Below, piece after piece: positions 9,201 through 15,535 of a stretch of 64,000 nt of DNA (position 1 is its first letter; each line of letters begins with the position of its first letter). Both the position numbers and the translations under genes were made by a program. Source of the DNA: Chitinophagales bacterium (GTDB taxonomy: Bacteria > Bacteroidota > Bacteroidia > Chitinophagales > Saprospiraceae); NCBI GenBank assembly GCA_013299105.1, contig JAAFJY010000008.1:1-64000 (forward strand), written 5' to 3'. The notes beneath the pieces are model-generated. The model had not been told where the DNA came from and made no database searches. It worked only from the letters and a program-made list of their open reading frames with translations.

Positions 9201-9623
9201 CTGACCTTGAATCAAATTGGCATCAAAGACCTGGTAGTGATGCGCGGGGTAGAGGACGACAAAGCCTTTGCCAAAGGCTTGAACAACCGCACCAATGCTT
9301 TGGATTTACTTCTACTGTTTGAAAAACTAGGCCAAAAAACTGCCTTGGATCCCATTTCTTGTGAAAAAATGCTGCAAGTCCTGCGTGAGCAGCATTTCAA
9401 CGATGCCATCCCGGCCCAACTACCTGCAAATGTAGCAGTGGCGCACAAAACAGGCTGGATCACCCGACATCGCCACGATTCGGGCCTGGTAGAATTGCCC
9501 GATGGCCGCAAATACGGCCTGGTGATCCTGAGTAAAGATTGGGAATCGGATGAGCAGACCCGCAGAACAATGGCACGGGTTTCAGAGTGGATTTATGAGT
9601 GGTTTGTGACCAATGGAAAATGA
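6210..9623 (+). CDS. M1 aminopeptidase fused to a C-terminal serine beta-lactamase-like domain
   Basis: 1137 residues with a Sec signal (about 1-19, ending LMAQ). Residues about 40-560 are an M1 zinc aminopeptidase: substrate motif YGGMEH, then H318-E319-x-x-H322 with E341 as third zinc ligand (exact HExxH-18x-E spacing), and the catalytic Tyr region IIYQKAPIVM. A helical region follows (about 570-850). Residues about 860-1137 form a class A beta-lactamase-like serine hydrolase: S906-T-M-K909, S979-S-N981 and K1080-T-G1082, the SxxK, SxN and KTG motifs in the correct order. Both enzymatic halves keep their key residues. Probably exported and acting on peptides or cell-wall-related substrates. 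The gene stands alone and ends in a strong terminator. Confidence 0.9.
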   Translation: MRIPMLLFTFLYAASLMAQPKLPYLNVEPGVSFALAKDRKSRLSKINYQIEFIIPEKANEVLEGKLSLNFELNDKKTPLQLDFKGPGAQVRELNLNGKKTNVDLRQGHLVLPVTGLKRGVNNVQVSFTPSNQSLNRSTDYLYTLVVPDRACTVFPCFDQPDLKAQYRLSLDLPRQWEALHNSAWEKQDSSQAGRKVLSSGQSQVFSTYLFAFCAGRFQKMTQTRAGRNMTMLYRETDQAKVQRNASAIFDLHAQALQWLENYTGIPLPFPKLDFALMPGFQYGGMEHVGSIFYRESSLMLDESATDNQKLARASLIAHETAHMWFGDLVTMRWFDDVWLKEVFANFMAAKIVNPGFSQINHDLRFLLAHHPAAYAEDRSLGSHPIQQTLDNLQEAGSLYGGIIYQKAPIVMRQLEETIGEQAFQKGIREYLQKFSYNNANWDELIAILDAQTPLDLTTWSRLWVKVKGIPVFNVQQEFSNNKLSKIILQAEGEVKNQKCQLVFFYPNEVKIQSFEVKNQRTEIDLSKVPTPAAILPGTDPASYGYFDLPPVWLLHFLENTPKIKDPVLRGAVRLNLYEAAVREKISPLRLLESHLQAIPLENESLNRQLLLNQLEALYWHFLIPDQRKVYTALIEEILWDAMEKSSESSAKSAYFQTYQSLAGTWAGLTRLEKIWSRAWNIQGLPLSETQRTDLACTLALRWTDRAESILKQQATQISNPDRKQRFAFIRPALSSQAALQDSFFNSLKNVANRKYEPWVEEALGYLCHPLRAQSSEKYIRPGLELMEEIQKTGDIFFPRRFASSLLSGQQSQSAANQVLEFLSNNTKFPERLRNKVLMSADLLFRSSQQLSDPLPKPKVSSLSELKTAIEREFSRQKGTFFLAFRDLKNPQTAIFINEKTTLHPASTMKTPVMLEVYKQAAAGKFKLKDSIRLHNQFKSIVDGSPYSLTEEDDSELGLYARLGGKASIDEVIYAMITRSSNLATNLLIELVDPRQINLTLNQIGIKDLVVMRGVEDDKAFAKGLNNRTNALDLLLLFEKLGQKTALDPISCEKMLQVLREQHFNDAIPAQLPANVAVAHKTGWITRHRHDSGLVELPDGRKYGLVILSKDWESDEQTRRTMARVSEWIYEWFVTNGK

Positions 9624-9638
9624 AGAAATGAGCCCCAA

Positions 9639-9683
9639 TAAAAAATGCGAGATGCTGGATCAATCCAGGTCTCGCATTTTTTT
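9639..9683 (+). terminator. Strong hairpin terminator after the aminopeptidase fusion
   Basis: AAAAAATGCGAGA pairs with TCTCGCATTTTTT, and the inner CTGGAT pairs with ATCCAG, giving one long hairpin followed by a T run. It is 16 bp past the stop codon at 9623. Confidence 0.85.
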
Positions 9684-9750
9684 ATAGATACACAAAAGCT
9701 TGGTAACAAAAAAAGCTTACCATTTTCACGAATACAAAGGCTAAACGTGT

Positions 9751-9835
9751 GTCAACGTCACGCTGGAAAACAGTGAAAATCCGTTTCATCCGTAAAATCC
9801 GCGTTCCCAACCTGCACCGCGAAGCGGGGCAAAGT
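9751..9835 (+). repeat. Short dispersed repeat, copy A
   Basis: Contains GTCAACGTCACGCTGGAAA at the left, a run of ATCCGT-like units (AATCCGTTTCATCCGTAAAA) and CCGCGTTCCCAAC at the right. Similar left and right ends occur at 54298-54490 with a different middle. No coding potential is seen in 9684-9872. Confidence 0.5.
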
Positions 9836-9872
9836 ATTTGCCAATTCTTACAAGTTATTTTTTCCGTGGCCC

Positions 9873-10634
9873 TTATTCAACCAATAGCATCGACTTGCTG
9901 GCCGAAAAGCCATCAGCTTCCAGCGAGTAGTATAACAAGCCCTTCCCTTGCAATTGCTCGCGGGTCAGGCGAATTTGATTCATGCCTTTGTTGAAATCAG
10001 CATTCTGCTGCAAAACCTGGCGGCCATCTGCGGTGCGGATGCTGAGGTTCACTTTTCCAGCTTTGGGTAGGTAAAATGGAATCAAGGTCTCGTCCTTGAA
10101 TGGATTGGGCATGTTTTGAAACAACTCAGCCTTTTTGCTGGATGCAATCGCGGGCGTGTAGGCGAGTTTTACGTTCATCATCTCGTCATTGAGCGCGTAA
10201 GCCTCGGCCTCGGTTGGGCGGCTGAGGATGTTCATGGCACGACTCAGGACAACATTAGATTTGGCTTGTACTTTGATGGTAAACAACACATCGTCCAGCT
10301 TGTCTTCGGTCAGCGGGGTGCTCACGTTCCAACTGCAAGTAATGTTGCCATCTTTGGCAAAAAACCCAAAATTGTCTTTGCGCAGCAAACCCGACTCCAA
10401 TTCGGTGATTTCAGCCACCTTGGGATCAATGAACAAAGTAAATTGAAAACCTTGCACGCCACCCAGGTTGCGAGCGGTTACAGGAATATCATAACTTTGG
10501 CCTACTTTGAGGTCCATTTCGGCGGTCAGCATTTCAAAATCTTTGGCTCCTACCCGTAGGTTTTGCCCAAAAACAGGGGATAAACTGAAAATTGCCAAAA
10601 ACAAGAGGATGATTTTTGAATATTTCATGGTCAC
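9873..10634 (-). CDS. Secreted cohesin-like protein with type IX secretion sorting domain
   Basis: 253 residues. Sec signal about 1-23 (KIILLFLAIFSLSPVFGQ). Residues about 30-150 (LKVGQSYDIPVTARNLGGVQ onward, with FTLFIDPKVAEI) match a cohesin-type beta-sandwich. Residues about 175-253 begin LFQNMPNPFKDETLIPFYLP and end SASKSMLLVE, a typical Bacteroidota T9SS type A C-terminal sorting domain. The product is expected to be exported by Sec, then moved across the outer membrane by the type IX system and released or anchored. The binding role is inferred from the fold only. Confidence 0.85.
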   Translation of the reverse strand: MTMKYSKIILLFLAIFSLSPVFGQNLRVGAKDFEMLTAEMDLKVGQSYDIPVTARNLGGVQGFQFTLFIDPKVAEITELESGLLRKDNFGFFAKDGNITCSWNVSTPLTEDKLDDVLFTIKVQAKSNVVLSRAMNILSRPTEAEAYALNDEMMNVKLAYTPAIASSKKAELFQNMPNPFKDETLIPFYLPKAGKVNLSIRTADGRQVLQQNADFNKGMNQIRLTREQLQGKGLLYYSLEADGFSASKSMLLVE

Positions 10635-10720
10635 AAATGTTAGTTGGCACGAATTTCAGCATTTTTTCAGGACATTTGCAAGAGCAGCGCCATTTTTGAC
10701 AAAACTCATCGAATCTTTTT

Positions 10721-11440
10721 ATGCGCAAACTCTTATTGGTCAGTGCCACCGACTTTGAATTACAGCATACCCTTGATTGGCTGGGTTCTCAGGCACAGGC
10801 AGCACAAGAAGCGAATGCAGAAAAGCCTTTGCCCTTTTTCCAACTGCCATCCACCGAGATTCATGTCCTGATAACTGGTGTCGGGCTCCCTTTGGCGATG
10901 TACCAACTAGGCCGACACCTGGCCTTGCAACGCTTCGATTTGGTCATCAATGCCGGGATTGCTGGTACCTTGGATGAAGCGTTTGCCCTGGGCAGTGTTT
11001 GGCAAGTAACCAGCGAGCAATTTGCCGACCTGGGGGTGGAGGAAGCCGACGGACGCTTTACTGACCTGTTTCAATTGCAACTCATCGACCCCTTGGCTCC
11101 GCCCTTCCAAAATGGAGTCATGCGCAATTCCTTTGGCGCGGCTTATGATTTTCTGCCCAAAACCAGCGGTATCACCGTCAACAAGGTACATGGCCACAGC
11201 AGCAGCATTGCCGCTTTGAAAAAAAGAATCCAAGGTGGTTTGGAAAGCATGGAAGGCGCAGCGACTTTTTATGCCTGCCTGATGAACCAAGTGCCTTTTT
11301 TGGAAATTCGGGCCGTATCCAATTACGTGGAGCCTCGCAACCGCGCCAACTGGGAAATTGGCTTGGCGATCAAAAATTTGAATGAAGTACTGGTAGAAAT
11401 GCTCAAAGGCTTGCTCGAATCATTCGATCCTTCCCGCTGA
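10721..11440 (+). CDS. mqnB: Futalosine hydrolase
   Basis: 239 residues, a nucleoside phosphorylase/hydrolase fold. Diagnostic pieces are LLLVSATDFELQ at the N-terminus, VINAGIAGTLD, GLESMEGAATFYACL (substrate Glu near a Met) and EIRAVSNYVEPRNRANWEI near the C-terminus, the last being characteristic of futalosine hydrolases rather than MTA/SAH nucleosidases. It splits futalosine into hypoxanthine and dehypoxanthine futalosine in the futalosine menaquinone pathway. Its 3' end overlaps the convergent prmC gene by 38 bp. Confidence 0.9.
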   Translation: MRKLLLVSATDFELQHTLDWLGSQAQAAQEANAEKPLPFFQLPSTEIHVLITGVGLPLAMYQLGRHLALQRFDLVINAGIAGTLDEAFALGSVWQVTSEQFADLGVEEADGRFTDLFQLQLIDPLAPPFQNGVMRNSFGAAYDFLPKTSGITVNKVHGHSSSIAALKKRIQGGLESMEGAATFYACLMNQVPFLEIRAVSNYVEPRNRANWEIGLAIKNLNEVLVEMLKGLLESFDPSR

Positions 11441-12254
11441 GGTCTTGCCGCAATTCAATTTTGCGGTAGCCCAATTCTTCAAGCAGTACGACCACTTGAG
11501 GGGCGTTGAATTCATTGCATTCGTAAAACAATTGGCCTCGTGCTTTAAGTTTTTGCACAGCTAAATGGCCAATTTTTCGGTAAAAAACCAAAGGATCTTC
11601 ATCGCTCACGAACAAGGCTAGCTCAGGCTCATGATCCAAAACCGAATCAGGCATCAATTCTTTTTCGCGCAGCGGAATATAAGGCGGGTTGCTGATGATG
11701 GCATCAAAAACAGGTAATAAGGCCCAGTTTTGCTCATCTAACACGTCAAGGAGCTTGAATTGAACTTGAGTCTGGTTGAGTTGGGCATTTTCAGCCGCCA
11801 CTTCTAAGGCCTCAGGGCTGACATCAATGCCCCAAACCTCATCCGCTGGTCTTTTCTTTTTGATCGAAACTGGAATACAACCCGATCCTGTACCAATGTC
11901 CAAAAAAGTAAAATTGCCTTGGGGTAATCCCCGGAAAGTGTTCAGGACCCAATCGACCAGTTCCTCGGTTTCTGGCCTGGGGATCAAAACTGCTGGGTTG
12001 ACTTTGAATTTTAGTCCGTAAAAATGAGCTTGACCGAGCACGTATTGCAAAGGCCTTCCTCTAAGGATTTGGTCCACAATGAACAGGTATTGCTCAAACT
12101 GAGTCGTGCTCAATATTTTATCTTTGGGGTATTGAGGCCAATTGAAAGCATCCTCAAAAATAATGCGAGTGATGGCTTTGGATTCACGCTTACCGTGCAA
12201 AGGCACTAAGGCATCTTCTAGTGCATTGAAAAGCTCCGCAGCAGGATGGCTCAT
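11403..12254 (-). CDS. prmC: Release factor glutamine N5-methyltransferase
   Basis: 283 residues. N-terminal helical substrate-binding domain (1-90), then a class I SAM methyltransferase with FLDIGTGSGCIPVS (GTGSG at 121-125) and the N5-glutamine signature NPPY at 189-192. It methylates the GGQ glutamine of peptide-chain release factors. IPRPETEELVDW at 91-102 is a standard PrmC motif. The end overlaps mqnB tail to tail. Upstream at 12290-12322 there is a terminator-like hairpin oriented in the same direction as this gene, 36 bp before its start. Confidence 0.93.
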   Translation of the reverse strand: MSHPAAELFNALEDALVPLHGKRESKAITRIIFEDAFNWPQYPKDKILSTTQFEQYLFIVDQILRGRPLQYVLGQAHFYGLKFKVNPAVLIPRPETEELVDWVLNTFRGLPQGNFTFLDIGTGSGCIPVSIKKKRPADEVWGIDVSPEALEVAAENAQLNQTQVQFKLLDVLDEQNWALLPVFDAIISNPPYIPLREKELMPDSVLDHEPELALFVSDEDPLVFYRKIGHLAVQKLKARGQLFYECNEFNAPQVVVLLEELGYRKIELRQDLSGKDRMIRASL

Positions 12255-12289
12255 TCAGTAGTGATGATTAAGTGTGCTAAAGTATGCGC

Positions 12290-12322
12290 ATAAAAAAAGC
12301 TGCCCACAGAAGGCAGCCCCCA
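12290..12322 (-). terminator. Orphan terminator-like hairpin upstream of prmC
   Basis: On the minus strand GGGGGCTGCC, loop TTCTGTG, GGCAGC and then TTTTTTTAT: a classic intrinsic terminator. It lies in the 234 bp between divergent prmC and accC and would stop minus-strand transcription before prmC. It could end a small RNA transcribed from 12323-12488 or act as an attenuator in the prmC leader. Confidence 0.6.
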
Positions 12323-12488
12323 ATAGAACACTGTAAAATACTGTAATGCAAATTTAGTCAGTGATTGTTATATTTGCAAGCTCTAGCGAAGTTTTAATGT
12401 GTACTTTTTACCAAATGGAGGCATGAATGTCGGAAAATAATAGGAATTGTATTGTTTATTTGACAGTCATTCAAGCAAATAAGACCTT

Positions 12489-13958
12489 ATGAAAAAAATT
12501 TTGGTAGCCAACCGCGGCGAAATCGCATTGCGGGTGATGCATACGGCTAAGAAAATGGGAATCAGTACGGTAGCTGTATATTCTGAAGCAGACAGGGAAG
12601 CTCCCCACGTCAGATTTGCAGATGAAGCTGTATTGTTAGGTCCAGCGCCTTCTTCACAGTCTTACCTTCAAGGTGAAAAGATCATTAAGGCGGCCAAAGC
12701 GCTTGGCGTGGACGGTATTCATCCGGGTTATGGTTTTCTGAGCGAAAATGCTGCCTTTGCCAAAGCGGTTAGTGAAGCCGGAATCATATTCATCGGCCCT
12801 ACAGTTGAAGCCATCGAGATGATGGGCAGTAAATTAGCGGCCAAAGATGCGGTTAAAGCTTACAATATTCCAATGGTACCTGGGGTTGACCATGCCATTA
12901 GCGACATTGAAGAGGCCAAAAAGGTAGCAGGCAGCGTTGGCTATCCCATTTTAATCAAAGCCTCGGCGGGCGGCGGCGGCAAGGGCATGCGGGTAGTCGA
13001 AAAAGAAGCCGAGTTTGAAGAACAGATGGAACGCGCCATCAGTGAAGCTGTCTCGGCTTTTGGCGATGGTTCTGTTTTCATCGAAAAATACGTTACTGAG
13101 CCGCGCCACATCGAAATCCAGGTTCTAGCCGATGCGCATGGCAATACTTTGTACCTTTTTGAACGCGAATGCAGCATTCAAAGGCGACATCAAAAAGTGG
13201 TTGAAGAAGCGCCTTCTGCTGTTTTGACCCCCGATCTGCGCCGCCGCATGGGCGAAGCTGCTGTGGATGTGGCCCGTGCTTGTAATTACTTGGGTGCAGG
13301 CACCGTAGAATTTTTGGTAGATGCTGATCTCAATTTCTATTTCCTGGAAATGAACACCCGCTTGCAGGTAGAGCACCCGGTGACCGAATTGATTACAGGG
13401 CTTGATTTAGTTGAGCAACAAATTCGTGTAGCAAGGGGTGAAAAGCTCGCTTTTAGTCAAGACGACTTACAAATCAACGGGCACGCCCTGGAATTGAGGG
13501 TTTGTGCAGAGGATCCGCTAAGCAATTTTTTACCGAGCGTAGGTTTGCTCAGTCGCTACCGCAAACCAGTAGGCGAGCACATCCGTGTAGACGATGGCAT
13601 CGAAGAAGGCATGGAAGTACCGATCTATTATGATCCTATGCTGGCCAAATTAATCGTTTGGGCCCCTACCCGTGAGGCAGCCATTGCACGGCTAAAAGCA
13701 GCCATCGAAAATTATGAAATTGAAGGGGTCGCCACTACCCTACCCTTTGGCCGTTTTGTATGTGATCACCCAGCTTTCCAGCGTGGAAAATTCGATACGG
13801 GTTTCATCAAACAATATTATACGCCCGAAAAACTCCTGGACATGCAAGCTCCTGCTGAAAAAGCAGCGGCCATGTTGGCAGTAGAACTTTTTGAAACCCA
13901 CAAAAAGGTGTTGAATGCACCCAAACCCGGTACTGATGCTTGGATACGGCAGCGTTAG
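12489..13958 (+). CDS. accC: Biotin carboxylase subunit of an acyl-CoA carboxylase
   Basis: 489 residues starting MKKILVANRGEIALRV. Biotin carboxylase N-domain, ATP-grasp domain with the glycine-rich loop KASAGGGGKGMRVV, metal-binding FLEMNTRLQVEHPVTE, and the C-domain with HALELRVCAEDP. It carboxylates biotin on the carrier protein with ATP and bicarbonate. The length is slightly above the ~450 of E. coli AccC owing to a C-terminal tail of about 40 residues (DTGFIKQYYTPEKL onward), a form also seen in Bacteroidota propionyl/acetyl-CoA carboxylases. No biotin carrier or carboxyltransferase gene is adjacent, so the complex cannot be pinned down. Confidence 0.9.
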   Translation: MKKILVANRGEIALRVMHTAKKMGISTVAVYSEADREAPHVRFADEAVLLGPAPSSQSYLQGEKIIKAAKALGVDGIHPGYGFLSENAAFAKAVSEAGIIFIGPTVEAIEMMGSKLAAKDAVKAYNIPMVPGVDHAISDIEEAKKVAGSVGYPILIKASAGGGGKGMRVVEKEAEFEEQMERAISEAVSAFGDGSVFIEKYVTEPRHIEIQVLADAHGNTLYLFERECSIQRRHQKVVEEAPSAVLTPDLRRRMGEAAVDVARACNYLGAGTVEFLVDADLNFYFLEMNTRLQVEHPVTELITGLDLVEQQIRVARGEKLAFSQDDLQINGHALELRVCAEDPLSNFLPSVGLLSRYRKPVGEHIRVDDGIEEGMEVPIYYDPMLAKLIVWAPTREAAIARLKAAIENYEIEGVATTLPFGRFVCDHPAFQRGKFDTGFIKQYYTPEKLLDMQAPAEKAAAMLAVELFETHKKVLNAPKPGTDAWIRQR

Positions 13959-14188
13959 TTAAGTACCTCGTGTTTGAGCACCTCCACTGGTACCCCCCAC
14001 ATGCCCCCACTTAGGAAATCGTCGCTGATACGGATTTCGGCTTTGATTTTTAGGCCATTTTTCATCAATTCTGCTGGGAGGCTGATGGGCAGCCATTCGT
14101 TGCCTTTGTCGTCAACGATGCCCCAAATGCCGCCTTCTAGTTGCAAGTAGGTGATTTGGCCCTTGATTTTTTTCTTTTTAGCTGGCAT
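13955..14188 (-). CDS. Small conserved-looking basic protein
   Basis: 77 residues, starting MPAKKKKIKGQITYLQLE and rich in beta-type sequence (GGIWGIVDDKGNEWLPI, MWGVPVEVLKHEVLN). The Lys-rich start and about four alternating beta segments suggest a small OB- or SH3-like barrel. The motif G-x-W-G appears twice. Its stop overlaps the accC stop by 4 bp (convergent). The function is unknown. Confidence 0.6.
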   Translation of the reverse strand: MPAKKKKIKGQITYLQLEGGIWGIVDDKGNEWLPISLPAELMKNGLKIKAEIRISDDFLSGGMWGVPVEVLKHEVLN

Positions 14189-14283
14189 AAAGCTTGATTT
14201 GGGTGGATAATCTATGCACTAATCGAGAAGAACTTTTGTTATTTTCGACCAAGCTTCCCTTTTCGGGGGTCAAAGTCATGGAT

Positions 14284-15099
14284 TCAGCCTAATTTATTAA
14301 GCAATTTGGAGATGAGTTCATTTTGCATTTGCACCTGCTTCCGCAAGTCTTTCAATTCTTCGTGCAAGTGTGGCATATTGCCTCCATTGGCCGCTACTAC
14401 CGGGCCAATTTTATTGCGTACTTGCCAGATCTCGCGAATATCACCCAGTTTTGCTTCAGTAGCCTTGTAGAAGGCATTGTCCGCATCCAAAACCAAGGTT
14501 TTCCCGTCTTTCAATCGGTTTTGGACCCTTCTAACTGCTACTTCTGCTTTGTGTACCACCACATAAAGTTGCTGATCCTTGACGGTATTTTCCCATAGCG
14601 AAGGTTCAATAAAAGCACAAATCACCTTTTCACCTTCGTGCAGGGTGGGCTGCATGGCATCGCCAAAAACCTCAAAAGAACGGTGAGTGTGTGATTTGTA
14701 ACGGGAATCGGGCAGTGAAAAACTAGGCAATTGCTGCATAAAATTGGCATTGCCACTTTCTAATGCATACCCCGTATGAGCCGCAGATGGGACGTGCAGG
14801 ATTCGTTCCTCGTCCTGCGAATCGGTCACTACAGTCAAAACCCTGAGGTCGTTGTTCTCTCCGCTGGTCATGAACAACGGACCATCTCCTGTATACAAGA
14901 AAAGTGGATTCATTTTGTAAACCTCCACTCCTTTTCGCAGCAAGTCAATAGTAACATCACGCCGACCTTTCAAGATTTCGCTTAAACTCTGAGGCAAATA
15001 CTCCAAGGCCATTGCAAACTGACGACTGGAGCGCACCCGGTTTTCTTCCTTGAGCTTATTGTGGCATTGGATAAAACGTTGGGTTACAATACTGCTCAT
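14284..15099 (-). CDS. S24/LexA-like transcriptional regulator with degenerate protease site
   Basis: 271 residues from ATG 15099 (MSSIVTQRFI); a longer frame reaches 15198 but its first 33 codons lie largely in repeat DNA. Residues about 5-65 form an XRE-like HTH (QFAMALEYLPQSLSEILKGRRD). Residues about 140-240 form a LexA C-terminal fold (SFEVFGDAMQPTLHEGEKVI, VVVHKAEVAVRRV). The position of the catalytic Ser in GDSM is Ala148 and the Lys position in VAVKR is Arg190, so autoproteolysis looks lost. The C-terminus is a short coiled coil (LHEELKDLRKQVQMQNELIS). Probably a DNA-binding regulator with a non-cleaving dimerisation domain. Confidence 0.8.
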   Translation of the reverse strand: MSSIVTQRFIQCHNKLKEENRVRSSRQFAMALEYLPQSLSEILKGRRDVTIDLLRKGVEVYKMNPLFLYTGDGPLFMTSGENNDLRVLTVVTDSQDEERILHVPSAAHTGYALESGNANFMQQLPSFSLPDSRYKSHTHRSFEVFGDAMQPTLHEGEKVICAFIEPSLWENTVKDQQLYVVVHKAEVAVRRVQNRLKDGKTLVLDADNAFYKATEAKLGDIREIWQVRNKIGPVVAANGGNMPHLHEELKDLRKQVQMQNELISKLLNKLG

Positions 15100-15137
15100 C
15101 AAGGTTAGTAGGCGTTTTAGTGGCACAAAGCCAGATA

Positions 15138-15294
15138 AGAGTATGTTAAAAATTTTTGCTTGGCCCAAAATGGCCCTTTCCCCCACCCTTCGTTCCAAAA
15201 ATACTCATTATGCGCTGCATAATTCCGCTTTTTGCGCCTCGACTGGAAGAAAATCTGCTCATTTTTGACTACAGTCTTGAATTTAAGCATCCTC
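15138..15294 (-). repeat. Palindromic MITE-like repeat, copy 2
   Basis: Begins AGAGTATGTTAAAAAT and ends TTGAATTTAAGCATCCTC, diverged versions of the AGCATGTTTAAA inverted ends. Inside are TTGCTTGGCCCAAAATGGCCC and CTCATTATGCGCTGCATAAT, the latter matching the palindromic centre of the 50.6 kb copy (reverse complement). The rest of the right arm is poorly conserved. It lies between the divergent S24-like regulator and the metalloprotease gene and encodes most of the spurious N-terminal extension of the regulator frame. Confidence 0.7.
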
Positions 15295-15535
15295 AAAAAA
15301 AAGTAAACCGCAGGACCAATGCGTTGTCAAACAAATGTAATAAAGATGTCGTGATCTTGTGAATACTTTTCTCAAAAAAGTGATAAAAAATCTACTGCTT
15401 GCAACTTTGTGCTTCTCTGGATGCTCAAAACTGCCATCTGTCGATATTTGTCTGAACAATGGTGAGGCTTGTTTTATTTTGATGGTACAAAGCGGCCTTT
15501 TGGCCTTCACCAACTCATCACCAAATCGCACTCAC

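Noticed and set aside
15100-15198. Extension of the S24-like regulator frame to 15198
   Set aside because: The extra 33 codons lie mostly in the palindromic repeat and have no homology-like character.
15359-15535. GTG-started extension of the metalloprotease with a lipobox-like LCFSGC
   Set aside because: It would put a second hydrophobic segment ahead of the normal MKKLLLAVLLLSGLNLLAQ signal; the ATG at 15536 is better.
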